Part shown: positions 1 through 10,915 of the stretch, piece by piece
Position numbering within the stretch: the first letter of the stretch is position 1
Layout: the number at the start of each line of letters is the position of its first letter
The notes under the pieces: model-generated
Seen by the model: the letters and a program-made list of their open reading frames with translations, nothing else
Told to the model about the DNA's origin: nothing
Databases searched by the model: none
Made by a program: the position numbers and the translations under genes
DNA from: Cubamyces lactineus
Taxonomy: Eukaryota > Basidiomycota > Agaricomycetes > Polyporales > Polyporaceae
DNA: 64,000 nt
Reading direction: 5' to 3'
Assembly: GCA_022376465.1 (NCBI GenBank)
Contig: JACDTU010000007.1
Span: 1,178,001 to 1,242,000, forward strand

Positions 1-108
1 TGAACGCTGCCCGCGAGGCCAATACGTGATACAACTCGTCTTTGCTTATATCCTACGTTCGTCAATCGCGTGAAGGCACGGAACGCATTGACACGAGAGA
101 ACCCCTCT

Positions 109-1713
109 TCATCCCCGTTGCACGATCTCAAATCCATGATACGTCCTCCACAGCACATCCGCCACGAACGCACTGAAAGTACTGAACTCAGTCCCAACGA
201 ACTGCCATGCCTGCCCAACGACCATCGCATCCAAAAACGGCATTAGGAACGGCCCAAGCGGCACGCCATCCACAGGGCTCTTGAGTTCGCCAAGAGAGGA
301 GACCAAGTCGGGAAAATCTTCCAGGAAGAACGTACACGGGAAGCTGCGAGTGAAACGAGAGAGCAGAGGGTTCGTTGCGGGCGATCCCGCATCTGTTGCG
401 ATGAAGACCGGGGCGTTGAGACGCACGAGCAGCGGTGAGGTATGCAAAGCTGTGCGGCATGAAATTCGAGAGGCAGGAGTTGCGTCCACAGGGAAAGGTG
501 GAAGCGGCGGGTGTGGGGTGCGCAGGGCCGGGGCATCGGCCTGTATGGTAGGTGGCCCAAGCTCCGAGTCCTCAGGGAAAAGCTGGTGCTCAAGCGCGAG
601 TATCTCTCCATCAGAAAAGCCAAGGACAAGATGAAGGAGCTTCCACCAGGTCAAGCGCACATTCGTGGGAGCACTCCGTTCGAAGAACCCATCTCCGACC
701 CGAAGATGAACGCCAAGGTAGGAGCCTCCGAGAGCTTCACGTATAGCCCCTGCCGCGTAAACTATTTGCGGGTTCGTGAACGCCATGCGCTCACGAATGT
801 GTTTGCGCAGGTCGTAATTTGCCTGAGAACGAAAGTGCAATCGACTCGAGCCAAAGAGCGTCCCCAGCTGGACCAAACGCTCTGGACGCCTGGCCAGCGC
901 GCCAATATTGACAGACTGAGAGAACTTCCGAGCAGGTGGGTCTAATGAGTAGAAGTCCTGGAACGAGAATTCGTTGCGGGCAGTATCCTTCAGGTAGAAG
1001 ATGTCGTCGGCAGTGATTCCCAAGTTATCCTCGAGCCAAGCGTCAGTGAAGTTCCAGCCTTCTAGTAAGTGTTGCTCCAATCTGATGTCCGTCAGGTTGA
1101 TGAGCCATCCCCAAGAAATATGCGTGTAGTTGGAGTAGCCTTCGCACTCCGAGGGCAAGTCCGGGTTGTATACCGTCGGGTCTTGGCAGTACAGCAGTGT
1201 GGTTTTGGACGCGTTCGCGGACATAGTATAGAGAGTGTCGAAGGATGCGTACTTCAGAGGGGTCCCCAAGCGTATTGGCGGTAGGAGTAAAGTGCGGCCC
1301 AGAATGCGAGCCAGTACAAGCGCGTTCTCGAGCGCGATCCGTTGGTTGTGAAACCCGCTGTGAGGAAGATAGGCCAGAAAGTTCTCCGAAGCTGATAGCA
1401 AAGGCCGTTCCAAGTAACTTGCGGGGTCCCTGTGTTCTGCGTGAAAAGCACCAGCGGCGTCAGAAAGGGATGCACCATTGGGTGATATGACTCTAGTAGA
1501 CCAGCTGAAAGCAGTCACATAGAAGTAGTAGGCAGCAGCAAGAGACCCTAGTCCAGCCGTGATGAGCACAACAACTAGCACTGTAATTTGCTTGTCGTAT
1601 GCCCTCTGGAGTGGATGCTTGCGACGAGACTTTGAACGAGATCGAGTACGCGAATGCGAATCTTGTTCAACTTGGTCTAATATTAGGTAGTTAGGGCTTC
1701 GCACAATCATCAT
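109..1713 (-). CDS. O-fucosyltransferase-like type II membrane protein
   Basis: Single-exon gene of 534 residues. It starts at the first of two adjacent ATGs and ends at TGA. A basic, Ser/Arg-rich cytosolic tail (residues 1-42) precedes one membrane segment (about 43-66), the layout of a Golgi type II glycosyltransferase. The lumenal part carries the GDP-fucose protein O-fucosyltransferase pattern: a GFHNQR segment at 120-125 followed by an amphipathic helix with ALVLARILGRTLLLPP, and further on the HLRVGD motif, which in this fold belongs to the nucleotide-sugar site. Several N-glycosylation sequons (NAS, NYT, NLT, NFT) support lumenal exposure. By family knowledge it would transfer a sugar, probably fucose, in the secretory pathway; the acceptor cannot be read from sequence. 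A tRNA-Lys gene lies about 200 bp upstream on the same strand. Confidence 0.75.
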   Translation of the reverse strand: MMIVRSPNYLILDQVEQDSHSRTRSRSKSRRKHPLQRAYDKQITVLVVVLITAGLGSLAAAYYFYVTAFSWSTRVISPNGASLSDAAGAFHAEHRDPASYLERPLLSASENFLAYLPHSGFHNQRIALENALVLARILGRTLLLPPIRLGTPLKYASFDTLYTMSANASKTTLLYCQDPTVYNPDLPSECEGYSNYTHISWGWLINLTDIRLEQHLLEGWNFTDAWLEDNLGITADDIFYLKDTARNEFSFQDFYSLDPPARKFSQSVNIGALARRPERLVQLGTLFGSSRLHFRSQANYDLRKHIRERMAFTNPQIVYAAGAIREALGGSYLGVHLRVGDGFFERSAPTNVRLTWWKLLHLVLGFSDGEILALEHQLFPEDSELGPPTIQADAPALRTPHPPLPPFPVDATPASRISCRTALHTSPLLVRLNAPVFIATDAGSPATNPLLSRFTRSFPCTFFLEDFPDLVSSLGELKSPVDGVPLGPFLMPFLDAMVVGQAWQFVGTEFSTFSAFVADVLWRTYHGFEIVQRG

Positions 1714-1914
1714 CGATGTTGCGTTGTCCAGAGCTGCCCGTACACGTCAGCATTTCAAACGGACGGTAGGATTGTACATACATCTTCAGCGGGCCTTCGT
1801 ACACACAAGATGATGGTGGTAAGTGAACAAGAGAGTTCTGCCGGCGCCCAACCTTGCCCGGGTTCGAGTCGACAGTCGAGATGGTCAACCGAGAACAGGC
1901 AAAAAGCAACCTGT

Positions 1915-1996
1915 AGCCCACCGCGAGGGTCGAACTCGCAGCCTTCAGATCACCCGCATAAGAGTCTGACGCTCTATCCGATTGAGCTAGGCGGGC
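1915..1996 (-). tRNA. tRNA-Lys (anticodon CTT) with an 8-nt intron
   Basis: Read on the minus strand, a full cloverleaf forms. The 7-bp acceptor stem (GCCCGCC with GGTGGGC) has one G-T pair, the D arm contains AGCTCAATCGGATAGAGC, the anticodon stem is TCAGA/TCTGA, the variable loop has 5 nt, and the T arm is GCGAG-TTCGACC-CTCGC. The anticodon loop reads CTCTTA, then an 8-nt insertion (plus-strand 1951-1958), then A, which is the canonical 37/38 intron position. The anticodon is CTT, decoding AAG. The mature length would be 74 nt before CCA addition. Confidence 0.93.
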
Positions 1997-2394
1997 GATA
2001 TCTTAAAACCTAAGGTTGCTAACATACCCGTGTTTTGTAGAACCTCCAGCTTTCACAGATCGGTCATGGTCCACGCTGATAAGATTAGATTGAGCAGGGT
2101 CTGTACGCAAAATTCAATGTCGCGCTGCTCTTGCTCGATGTCCACCACCCACCGTTTAGTGCCTCCCGCGCTTTGCGCAAAATCCCTGTCAAGTAAGTTG
2201 GTTTATTAACGGTGCTGCGTGTGGTGTTAACACATATCTCATCGCCCGCAGGCGCTCGCTCTGAGCGTACTTTTGACTGGCTGGACAGACTACGCGAAAG
2301 CTATCTGCGAGTCATATAGGCATCAATCTGGTGAGGCTGCCTACCACATTCGTTGCAAGGACAAACATTGAACAAGCGATCACGGATAGTCGAC
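1997..2394 (+). promoter_or_regulatory. Upstream region of the FGAM synthase gene, possible 5'-UTR intron
   Basis: This 398-bp stretch separates the tRNA from the purine gene and holds no convincing coding exon. A sequence with a strong donor (GTAAGT at 2193) and a pyrimidine/CAG acceptor ending at 2251 could be a 59-nt intron in the 5' leader. This is inference from splice consensus only. No reliable TATA or UAS was identified. Confidence 0.35.
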
Positions 2395-5300
2395 ATGCTC
2401 GTCATCCCGGGAAGCTCAGCAGTCTCGCAGTCAAAGCGAGACGTTCTCCTCAAGAACGTTCAGAAGGCGTTACCAGGCATCGCTTCTGTGGATGAAGTCT
2501 ACCTTCATCTCGTCGCTTGCAAATCCGTGGCCGCAGAAGAGGAACTTACAAAACCCAAGTCCCCATTCCGTCAGATCCTGGATCGGCTGTTAGAATATGG
2601 AGATCACATCCAACTCCCGGGGACGGCCTCCGCGCTGCAGAGCGGTCAGAACGTAGTCTTCGTTCTGCCGCGCCCTGGCTCGGTCTCTCCTTGGTCGAGT
2701 AAGGCAACTGACATCGCAGCGATCTGCAGGCTTTGTGACCACGTAGAACGTCTCGAGCGTGGATATGCATACGTTTTCACGACCAGCGATGGTTCCAACA
2801 TCTCCAAGGAGGCCCTGGATCGCATCGCCCCGCTTATTCACGATCGCATGACACAGGTCGTCCAGACCTCTTTGCCAGAACCAGAGGCGATCTTTGCGCA
2901 CAACTCTGCAAGCCCGCTTCGGACGATTGACCTCGTCTCCGACCATGATGGTCAGGCCGCACGGCAGAGGCTCATTACTGCTAACAAGGAGCTCGGTCTC
3001 GCCCTATCCTCCGACGAGATCGACTACCTCATCGACGCCTATGTCACCGGAAGCTCGCCGATCAACCGCAACCCCACCGATGCCGAACTGTTTATGTTCG
3101 CCCAGGTGAACTCCGAACACTGTCGCCACAAGATCTTCAACGCCTCCTGGACCATCGACGGGAAGGATCAGGACACGTCTCTATTCCAGATGATCCGCAA
3201 CACGGAAAAGCTGAACGGCACTGGGACTATCTCTGCGTACTCTGACAATGCCGCCGTCTTCGAGGGTCACCGCGCACCTCGATTTGCCGTGTCTTACACT
3301 GCCGAAAGCCCCGCCAACCCTGGAGTCAAACATCTGTACCACGGCGAGGTCGAAGACATGCCCATCCTTGTGAAGGTAGAAACACATAACCATCCTACCG
3401 CTGTCTCGCCCTACCCTGGTGCCGCCACTGGCTCAGGTGGTGAGATCCGTGACGAAGGCGCCGTCGGGCGCGGCTCCAAGCCCAAGGCGGGCCTTGCAGG
3501 CTTCACTGTCTCGAACCTTCTCATTCCTGGCTACGAGCAGCCCTGGGAGACAGATTTCGGACGTCCAGCACATATCGCCTCCGCTTTGGACATCATGATT
3601 GAGGGCCCCCTTGGTGCTAGCGCCTTCAACAACGAGTTCGGCCGTCCCGCTCTCGCAGGCTACTTCCGGACGTTCGCGGAGAGCGTACCGCTCCCCGAAG
3701 GTGGGAAGTCCGAAGTGAGGGGATACCACAAGCCCATCATGATCGCCGGTGGTTTGGGTAACGTCCGTCCACCCTTCGCACACAAATCGAAGATCTCTGC
3801 CGGCGCGAAGATCATCGTTCTCGGGGGACCTGGGCTGCTTATTGGTCTCGGCGGAGGTGCTGCGAGCAGTCAAGTCTCAGGAGCCGGCTCGGCCGATCTT
3901 GACTTTGCGAGCGTGCAGCGCGATAATGCTGAGATGCAAAGGCGTTGTCAGCAGGTCATCGACGCGTGCGCAAACTTGGGCGAGGAGAACCCCATTCAGT
4001 CCATCCACGATGTCGGTGCGGGAGGTCTCTCGAACGCGCTCCCCGAACTTGTGCACGACTCTGACCTGGGGGCCACGTTCGAGATCCGTGACGTCCTCGT
4101 GGCGGATTCCAGCATGTCCCCTATGGAGATTTGGTGCAACGAGAGCCAGGAGCGTTACGTCTTGGCAATCTCGCCGGAGAAGGAAGAGCTATTCCGGAGT
4201 CTTGCGGAGCGCGAACGGTGCCCCTTCTCCGTGGTCGGCACCGCGAACGACTCGGACGAACTCGTCGTGACGGACCGTCTACTCAAGCAGGACGTCATCC
4301 GCCTCAAGATGTCCACGCTTTTTGGCAAGCCTCCTCGTATGCACCGCTCCGACCAACATGTTGCCCCTCCGTCCACAGCTTTCCACAGCGACCTCTCGAG
4401 CTACCTCCCCACCCTCGACGAGTCTGCACGGATCTCCGAGGCCGTCGAGCGAGTTCTCCGCCTCCCGTCCGTCGGCTCCAAGTCCTTCCTCATCACCATC
4501 GGCGATCGTACGATTACTGGCCTCGTCACTCGTGACCAGATGGTTGGCCCCTGGCAGGTTCCCGTGGCGGACGTCGCCGTCACACGCTCTTCGTACGGTT
4601 TCGACGTGCGCATCGGTGAGGCGATGGCGATGGGCGAGCGTACCCCTGTCGCCATCCTCAACGCTGCAGCGTCGGCGCGCATGGCTGTCGCGGAGTCCCT
4701 CATGAACCTTGCTGCCGCATATGTCGGCGACCTTGGCCGCGTCAAACTCAGCGCCAACTGGATGTGTGCCGCTTCCAAGGAGGGCGAGGGCGCGGCGCTT
4801 TATGACGCCGTCAAGGCTGTCGGACTGGATTTGTGTCCGGCTCTTGGTGTGGGTATTCCCGTGGGCAAGGATTCCATGTCTATGTCGATGAAGTGGCAGG
4901 ACGGCGCGGAGAAGCGTGAGGTTAGCTCGCCGCTATCGCTCATCGTCACCGCGTTTGGCGCAGTCGAGGACGTCAGCAAGACGTGGACCCCGCAGCTCCG
5001 CACGGACCTCCAGGAGCCTACGACGTTGCTGTTCTTCGACCTTGCGAGTGGCCAACAGCGGCTTGGTGCCTCGGCGATTGCGCAAGTCTTCAAGCAGGTC
5101 GGGTCTGAAGCACCCGACGTCGTCGACCCGCAGGACGTCAAGGCGTTCTTTGTCGCGTCGCAGGCGATTCGCGAGGAGCTGCCTCGCGCTGTTCTCGCCT
5201 ACCACGATCGCTCGGACGGCGGTCTTTTCACCACTCTGGTCGAGATGGCGTTTGCTGCAAGGACCGGTTTGTATGTCAAATTGGACCCGATCGTGCCTGG

Positions 5301-6465
5301 TTCGGACTATGTCTCGGCGCTGTTCAACGAAGAGCTCGGCGCGGTCCTGCAGGTCCGCGACAGCGACATCGTTCGCGTCATCGACTTCTTCGCCCAGCGT
5401 GGGTTCCCTGCATCCTCCATTCATGCGATCGGACAGATCAGTGCGGACGAGACCATCCAGTTCACTGCTGGCTCGAAGGTCGTATTCAGCAGCACCCGCG
5501 CACACCTCCAAGCTGCATGGGCCGAGACGTCCTACCGTATGCAAACTCTGCGCGACAATCCCCAGGGTGCCAAGGAGGAGTTCGAGCTGATCAAGTCCGC
5601 CGACTTCAAGGGTATCTACTACGACCTCACCTTCACGCACCACCCCTCCCGGTCCCTCTTCCGGCGCCCAAAGGTGGCCATTCTGCGCGAACAAGGCGTG
5701 AACGGACAGGTCGAGATGGCGTGGGCGTTCACCGCCGCAGGCTTCGACGCCGTCGACGTGCACATGTCGGACATCCTCCGCGGCACAGTCTCGCTTGCGT
5801 CCTTCCGCGGGCTCGCCGCGTGCGGCGGGTTCTCGTACGGAGACGTACTTGGCGCGGGCAAAGGCTGGGCAAACTCTGTGTTGCTCAACGAGACAGCACG
5901 AGAAGCGTTCGCCGCGTTCTTCACGCGCAAGGATACGTTCGCGCTCGGTGTATGCAACGGCTGCCAGTTCATGTCCGCCCTGCGCGAGATCATCCCCGGG
6001 GCGGACGCCTGGCCCGACTTCAAGGCGAACCGTAGCGAACGTTTCGAGGGCCGTGTCTGCGTCGTCGAGGTCGTCCCGAGCGAGGCCACTGCCCGCTCGG
6101 TGTTCCTCCGTGACATGGCTGGCTCGAAGCTCCCCGTTGCAGTCGCGCACGGCGAGGGCCGCGTCGCGTTCAGCAAAGAGGGCCAGCAGGCGGCACTCGA
6201 GGCGCAAGGCCTTGTCGGCGTGCGCTACGTCGACTCGGCTGGAGCCCTGACGGAGGTGTACCCGCTCAACCCGAACGGGAGCCCGGCGGGCATCACGGGC
6301 GTGCAGACCCCCGACGGCCGCGTCCTCGCGCTCATGCCGCACCCGGAGCGTGTCGTCACGCTCGAGAGCAACAGCTGGTACCCGCCCGAGTTCGTGGACG
6401 CGTGGAAGGGCGTCGGGCCTTGGTTCCAGTTCTTCCAGAGCGCGCGCAAGTGGTGCGGGGAGTGA
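2395..6465 (+). CDS. ADE6: Phosphoribosylformylglycinamidine synthase (FGAM synthase)
   Basis: Intronless gene of 1356 residues, the usual size of the large eukaryotic PurL. It converts FGAR, glutamine and ATP to FGAM in step four of cytosolic de novo purine synthesis. An open frame extends upstream to 2353, but that codon is TTG. The first ATG, at 2395, gives [11 protein letters not shown], matching the family's N-terminal start. In order: a PurS-like N-terminal domain; a linker with the NSEHCRHK signature; the first AIRS-type domain with [21 protein letters not shown]; a second synthase-like half; and a C-terminal class I glutamine amidotransferase. The glutaminase triad is visible as Cys1187 in GVCNGCQ and His1316/Glu1318 in PHPER. 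The reading frame is intact and well codon-biased, so it is very probably functional. Confidence 0.98.
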   Translation: MLVIPGSSAVSQSKRDVLLKNVQKALPGIASVDEVYLHLVACKSVAAEEELTKPKSPFRQILDRLLEYGDHIQLPGTASALQSGQNVVFVLPRPGSVSPWSSKATDIAAICRLCDHVERLERGYAYVFTTSDGSNISKEALDRIAPLIHDRMTQVVQTSLPEPEAIFAHNSASPLRTIDLVSDHDGQAARQRLITANKELGLALSSDEIDYLIDAYVTGSSPINRNPTDAELFMFAQVNSEHCRHKIFNASWTIDGKDQDTSLFQMIRNTEKLNGTGTISAYSDNAAVFEGHRAPRFAVSYTAESPANPGVKHLYHGEVEDMPILVKVETHNHPTAVSPYPGAATGSGGEIRDEGAVGRGSKPKAGLAGFTVSNLLIPGYEQPWETDFGRPAHIASALDIMIEGPLGASAFNNEFGRPALAGYFRTFAESVPLPEGGKSEVRGYHKPIMIAGGLGNVRPPFAHKSKISAGAKIIVLGGPGLLIGLGGGAASSQVSGAGSADLDFASVQRDNAEMQRRCQQVIDACANLGEENPIQSIHDVGAGGLSNALPELVHDSDLGATFEIRDVLVADSSMSPMEIWCNESQERYVLAISPEKEELFRSLAERERCPFSVVGTANDSDELVVTDRLLKQDVIRLKMSTLFGKPPRMHRSDQHVAPPSTAFHSDLSSYLPTLDESARISEAVERVLRLPSVGSKSFLITIGDRTITGLVTRDQMVGPWQVPVADVAVTRSSYGFDVRIGEAMAMGERTPVAILNAAASARMAVAESLMNLAAAYVGDLGRVKLSANWMCAASKEGEGAALYDAVKAVGLDLCPALGVGIPVGKDSMSMSMKWQDGAEKREVSSPLSLIVTAFGAVEDVSKTWTPQLRTDLQEPTTLLFFDLASGQQRLGASAIAQVFKQVGSEAPDVVDPQDVKAFFVASQAIREELPRAVLAYHDRSDGGLFTTLVEMAFAARTGLYVKLDPIVPGSDYVSALFNEELGAVLQVRDSDIVRVIDFFAQRGFPASSIHAIGQISADETIQFTAGSKVVFSSTRAHLQAAWAETSYRMQTLRDNPQGAKEEFELIKSADFKGIYYDLTFTHHPSRSLFRRPKVAILREQGVNGQVEMAWAFTAAGFDAVDVHMSDILRGTVSLASFRGLAACGGFSYGDVLGAGKGWANSVLLNETAREAFAAFFTRKDTFALGVCNGCQFMSALREIIPGADAWPDFKANRSERFEGRVCVVEVVPSEATARSVFLRDMAGSKLPVAVAHGEGRVAFSKEGQQAALEAQGLVGVRYVDSAGALTEVYPLNPNGSPAGITGVQTPDGRVLALMPHPERVVTLESNSWYPPEFVDAWKGVGPWFQFFQSARKWCGE

Positions 6466-8246
6466 GATATCAAAGGATGACGTGCTGGGGGTGGAGGTTG
6501 GGTGAATGATGGTGGCTTCACGAAGTGTACTGGGAGAGATTCGATTGGATGCGGAGCGAGGGAAGTCCGGAAGTCAAAAACAAATTCAGATGGGCCATCT
6601 GCGAAAGAAGTAAATGTTACTCTTGTATCGGTACATGGGGGATAGATCAGAACGAACGCGCAGTGTACTTAGACGTGTTGCTATCATATATACGTACGGC
6701 TTGATGACAGAAACCTGTCCGTCGGCTGATGACCGCTGAGCACGCCCCGCAAGGCTCTCAACGAATAATTGGAACAAGCTCACCTCAGTGCCCACTGCCG
6801 GAGAACGGCACGTCCTCTCAAAACGGCGCAGCTTGGAAGATGTAGATGTCCTATACTTGGCACTGCTCTTGAAAGGAACGTCCATTCTCGTCTACGACCG
6901 GGACTACGAACAAAGCCTGATCATGCGCGCTCGTAGAACCGGAAGCAACGAAAGGGGGATTAGTTTACGTTTACGTTAGGATTCAACGTTAACGTTCACA
7001 CTGGATCTTCGCACCGCGACATCGACAGCGTCCAGTCTATATATGTAAGACAAGCCGGTATGCCCCGCGCGCAACCACGAGTGAGTAGTACCGTCAATGG
7101 TGGAATACTGTGGTCGACTAGCGAAGGAATAGCTACGATAGTAGACGACATATACGTGGAAGATACCCGAAAGAAGACAAGCGAAAGGGCTATGGACATT
7201 CCATGTTCTGTAGACCGTACGGACCTCGTTTAATGCGATTCGGAATGCATGCCCAACAGCGAATTCGAAGCAGTGAAAAGCAAAAAATGTCCACGAATGA
7301 CAGCCAGGAAAACCAAAACCACGGAAAACCCGCGCTGCGGACGAACTATCCGTAAACGGTTGGGCGCAGTCGCCAGAGCCGAAATGAATTTAAATATCGA
7401 CGTCCCGCCACCGCCCGCAGCAGCAATTCACTACAAGTATCGACAGTTACGTATACCGGCTGATGCGCTGCTGCAGCCTGCTGATTGATGCCCGGTCCCC
7501 AAGCGACACGCCGACAAACCGCACAGCACACGCATCGAGCGAGGCGCGTACGACCGCGCAAGCGGGGGAGGATCGACGTCCTCGCGAGCGCAGCAGCACC
7601 AGTCGCAGCAATGTTAGCCGGGAAGGGTCAAGCGGGGCCGGCGGGAACGACGACGACGGTGTCTCTATCACAAAATCACAGACAAAGTATAACCAACAAA
7701 AGACATTCGAAATAAGGAAAAAGGCGAACCCGAGGCGTGAAGTGTCCTGAGGGAGAGATTGGTCCAACTGTACACATTACATGTACACTACCCGGAGTGC
7801 GAGCGTAGCTACGAGACAGTACTTGATTGCGGTTGTGTTGTAGTGGCGGCAGCGGCAAGCGGTGGCGGCGGCGAGGACGCGTATAGTTAGTGGCTAGTAG
7901 GAGGGGCGGATGTAGGTGCGGGCGGGGACGATGGCGGGGTGACGGCGGAGGAGGATGAGCGCGTAGGTGGGCTGTGTAGAGAGATGTATGCAGTATGGCG
8001 TACGACAGACCGCTAGATTTCCATGCACCGGGCGCTGTAGGACGCGGTGGGTATATTCTGAAGTTCGTAGATGGGGCGTAGACAGATGTGCAGCACGGAG
8101 ACGGGGGCCTGGATGCTAGACAACGACGGTGCCCAGCAAGCAGGACGGAGCTAAGGTAGGGGTGGGAGGGGTGCTAATGCGCCTGAGAGGAAAGTAGCAG
8201 TCATAGGCATCTCATCTCATACACACCCTGGCGCGCGCCACTGAGA
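6466..8246. other. Intergenic region between convergent genes, no gene recognised
   Basis: About 1.8 kb separates the ends of the FGAM synthase gene and the minus-strand GT2 gene. The open frames here are short, differ in composition from neighbouring coding sequence and show no recognisable motif. A purine-rich GGCGGC/GGAGG tract near 7850-7960 is simple-sequence-like. I see no tRNA, terminal repeat or transposase. Confidence 0.5.
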
Positions 8247-10018
8247 TCACCGTGCGTATCCTGTCTGCAACTCCACTGGTGGCTGCTGGTAATACGGCTG
8301 TTGTGGCTGTGGGGAGTATGGTTGCTGCGCATACTGCTGTGGTGGATACTGCTGCTGCTGAGGATAGCTCGGAGTATCCGGGAGCTTCTCTACGTAACCC
8401 GCGTTGTTAGTCTTGCCCGAGTCCGCCGCAGCGGTAGCCGCCGTCGGGTCGCCGATACCCGCACGAGTACCCCAACCGGTCTGTAGGCATGACCATTAGT
8501 ACATGACGGTGTTACGACGGGGACGAATACACTGACCTCGTGAAGCGTCAACAGAGCGTAAATCTTCATGATCGAGAAGTAATAACCGAATAGGATGAAG
8601 GCGGGGACATGGATGATATCTTGCGGCCGGTACCAGAGATGGGGAAGCAGCTTCGCCGTCCGGGTAGCGAACAACCATACAATATAACTAACCACCACAT
8701 TCCTGCGCAATTGCGTATGAGCACGTTTGTCTTATCACCTGCATGGTACAAAGTACTTACCACCACGGCAAGTGGTAGCCGCCGTCTTCGACTGGGATTG
8801 TCGATTTGTAGACGACGTACGCCACCAAACAGGGTCCTGCCAAGAGCGTGAACGGGTTGAACAGCTTGTCCACCTGAAACGATCATGAAGTTGAGCGCTG
8901 GGTGAACGTTCCAGAGATGCGGTCGGGCGCTTACCATGGTGTACGCAACGTAAGGGTGTGTTGTCCAGATGTGTCGCTCCATGAAGAGGGAACGCAGATC
9001 AGACCGCCAGGTGTTTCGAGTCCACCGCAACACTTGCTTCAAGAAGCGCCAGTTGGGCTTCATCGTAGAGAGCAGCTCAGCCTCCTTGCAGCACTGCACG
9101 TACGTGCTCCAGCCGTGGCTGACCATCCACCGCGTGAGGAACTTGTCGTCGCCGGAGTTGAGCTGGTACTTTCCAAGCCAGTAGTCGTGCGTGAAGCCGT
9201 GCAAGAACTCTGGGTCCTTGAGAATGACCGTGCGGTAGGCAGCAGTACGACCAGACAGACAAGGAAGACCGCCATCAATGTGAGTCGACGAAGAAATCTC
9301 GATGTTGCGGATGGAGAGACGGAACGCGGCCAGAACCTCCCAGACTGTCATGCGGTCTCCACAGGGCTGTACACGTTGAGAAGTACCGACACCGCCGACC
9401 TTCTGGTCCTCGAAGCACGCGAGGACATAGGGCAGGAGGGTAGGAGGCCAGATGGCGTCGTCGTCGGCGAAGACGATGATGTCGGTCGTAGTGTTTTTAA
9501 TGCCGTGGGACATCTGAAGCCGCTTGTTGGCAAAGGGCACGGTCAGCACGCGAATGCGCTCTGGGTCGACAGCGTTCGCGAGTTCCTGGAGAGGGCCCAG
9601 CATCTTCTCCTCGGTGATGATGAGAATCTCTTTGGGCTTGCCAACGAGCCAGCTGTGGGCGGCCTCCTTGAATTCCTCTCCAGCATCGATGGTGGGGACG
9701 ATGATGGTGACATCCTCCTCGGCAATATAGGTCGGGTTCTCGGGTAGAGGGACGGGGCGGTAGGTGAGTGAGGCAGCTATGCGTATTAGGTACCACAAAT
9801 ATCGATAAAAGCTGGGGACGCGCTGTCAGCCCGCGCGGCCAGGAGACGCGGCAGAGGAGAGGTAGGCGTACCCAATGACCCCGAATGGTACAACTGTCGA
9901 GCGCAAAGGAGAGGGATGCGTCAATTAAGGTCGCGGTGGACGGGGCATGCTAAGGACGATCGAATGAGACAAGGGACTACTCACAGACTGGGAAGTGGTC
10001 CGAGGTCAACCGGAGCAT
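8247..10018 (-). CDS. Family 2 glycosyltransferase, Cps1-like membrane polysaccharide synthase
   Basis: Six exons (10018-9985, 9893-9872, 9811-8935, 8873-8761, 8702-8537, 8480-8247) give 1446 nt and 481 residues. The 62-nt second intron has GTACGC, CTGAC and CCCCAG signals. The product belongs to the fungal Cps1/hyaluronan-synthase-like GT2 group, which builds extracellular or capsule polysaccharide at the membrane from UDP-sugars. Visible parts are an N-terminal hydrophobic segment (about 12-33), the nucleotide-sugar/metal site FADDD (134-137), SGDD (about 238-241) and the processivity motif QVLRW (about 278-282). Several C-terminal membrane segments follow, then a Gln/Pro/Tyr-rich cytosolic tail encoded by the last exon. 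Similarity to Cryptococcus Cps1 is recognised at family level; product chemistry is not proven. The first two tiny exons are inferred from splice sites and phase. Confidence 0.88.
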
Positions 10019-10822
10019 GGTTCGACCACCCTCAGCAGGGGACGAAAGAAAAGAGGCGAAGCAGTAAACGAGCGGGCGGGTTGAGGACGACGGTGAAGAC
10101 GATGTGCGGAGGGGGTCGAGGGGGTCGCAGCGCGGCGACGACGACGGCGTTGGGCAAGCCTTTGAGCGCTTCTTGATGCCCTCTTCTCCTCCCTACCGAC
10201 CTCCCAGCCACATCGCCCGCAGCGGAGTTCGAATCGGCCAGCAATGCTCGCAGCCCAACGTCCAATCCCCGCCACGCTTCCTGATCCGGCTCCGGTCCAG
10301 TCTCAGCTCGATGACCCCGTATCTCCGGCGCTGACGCCGGTCCCCCCGCCGGCATTTCCTGCTCGGACCGCATTCGACGCTCTCTTTCGCGTATGGACAG
10401 CCCTCAGGACGATTCTGAATCGCTGCTCGGCTTGCCCTTGCCGCACCCAAAGGGCCGCGCGGACCAACGCCGACGACAAATGCGCACCAGGCACCCATCC
10501 TCACCGCCCCGGCCCCGGTGGATAAACCGCAAAGCTCAAATCGATCAAGCACGACCATTCCGCAGTCCTCCTGGAAACGAACAACAAGGTTTCCGCGGGC
10601 GCTGGGCGCGCGGACAGTCCGGCCATCGTTCCTGTCTAATCCTGTCTTACCATGCGCTGTATTCTTAGCACTCCATACCCATGAGCTCAGTAAATTTATC
10701 GTGGCATCTTGCGCGACTTCACAGGCCTCGCGAAGTATGCATACGGGAGTAGAGGTGGAGACATGGAATGGAATGGCGCTCCGCGCCTCCAGCAAAAATT
10801 GTGGAGGAGCGTCAAAAAAGAT
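10019..10822. other. Upstream region of the GT2 gene, no confident gene
   Basis: About 800 bp between the GT2 start codon and tRNA-Ser. A 93-codon ATG frame on + (10244-10525) is Pro/Ala/Arg-rich and overlaps other equally long frames on both strands, as expected in GC-rich DNA. Nothing in it is recognisable. The part next to 10018 should hold the GT2 promoter. Confidence 0.4.
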
Positions 10823-10915
10823 CGCTGACAGCAGGATTTGAACCTACGCGGGCAATGCCCAAGTGATATTGAAACGAATTCAAATCACTCGCCTTAACGA
10901 CTCGGCCATATCAGC
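10823..10915 (-). tRNA. tRNA-Ser (anticodon TGA) with an 11-nt intron
   Basis: The minus strand folds into a class II tRNA. The acceptor stem is GCTGATA/TGTCAGC, the D arm contains GGCCGAG and AAGGC, and the anticodon stem is AGTGA/TCACT. The long variable arm (TGGGCATTGCCCGC) is typical of serine, and the T arm is GTAGG-TTCAAAT-CCTGC. The anticodon loop is TTTGAA plus an 11-nt insertion (plus-strand 10868-10878) plus A, placing the intron at 37/38. Anticodon TGA decodes TCA. Confidence 0.92.

Noticed and set aside
4933..6342. 469-codon open frame on minus
   Set aside because: Exactly antisense to the FGAM synthase coding sequence; its length follows from the codon bias of that gene.
8902..9747. 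281-codon open frame on plus
   Set aside because: Antisense shadow of the catalytic exon of the GT2 synthase.
10244..10525. 93-codon ATG frame on plus
   Set aside because: Low complexity, overlapped by equal frames on the other strand, no motif; kept only as a remark on the gap.
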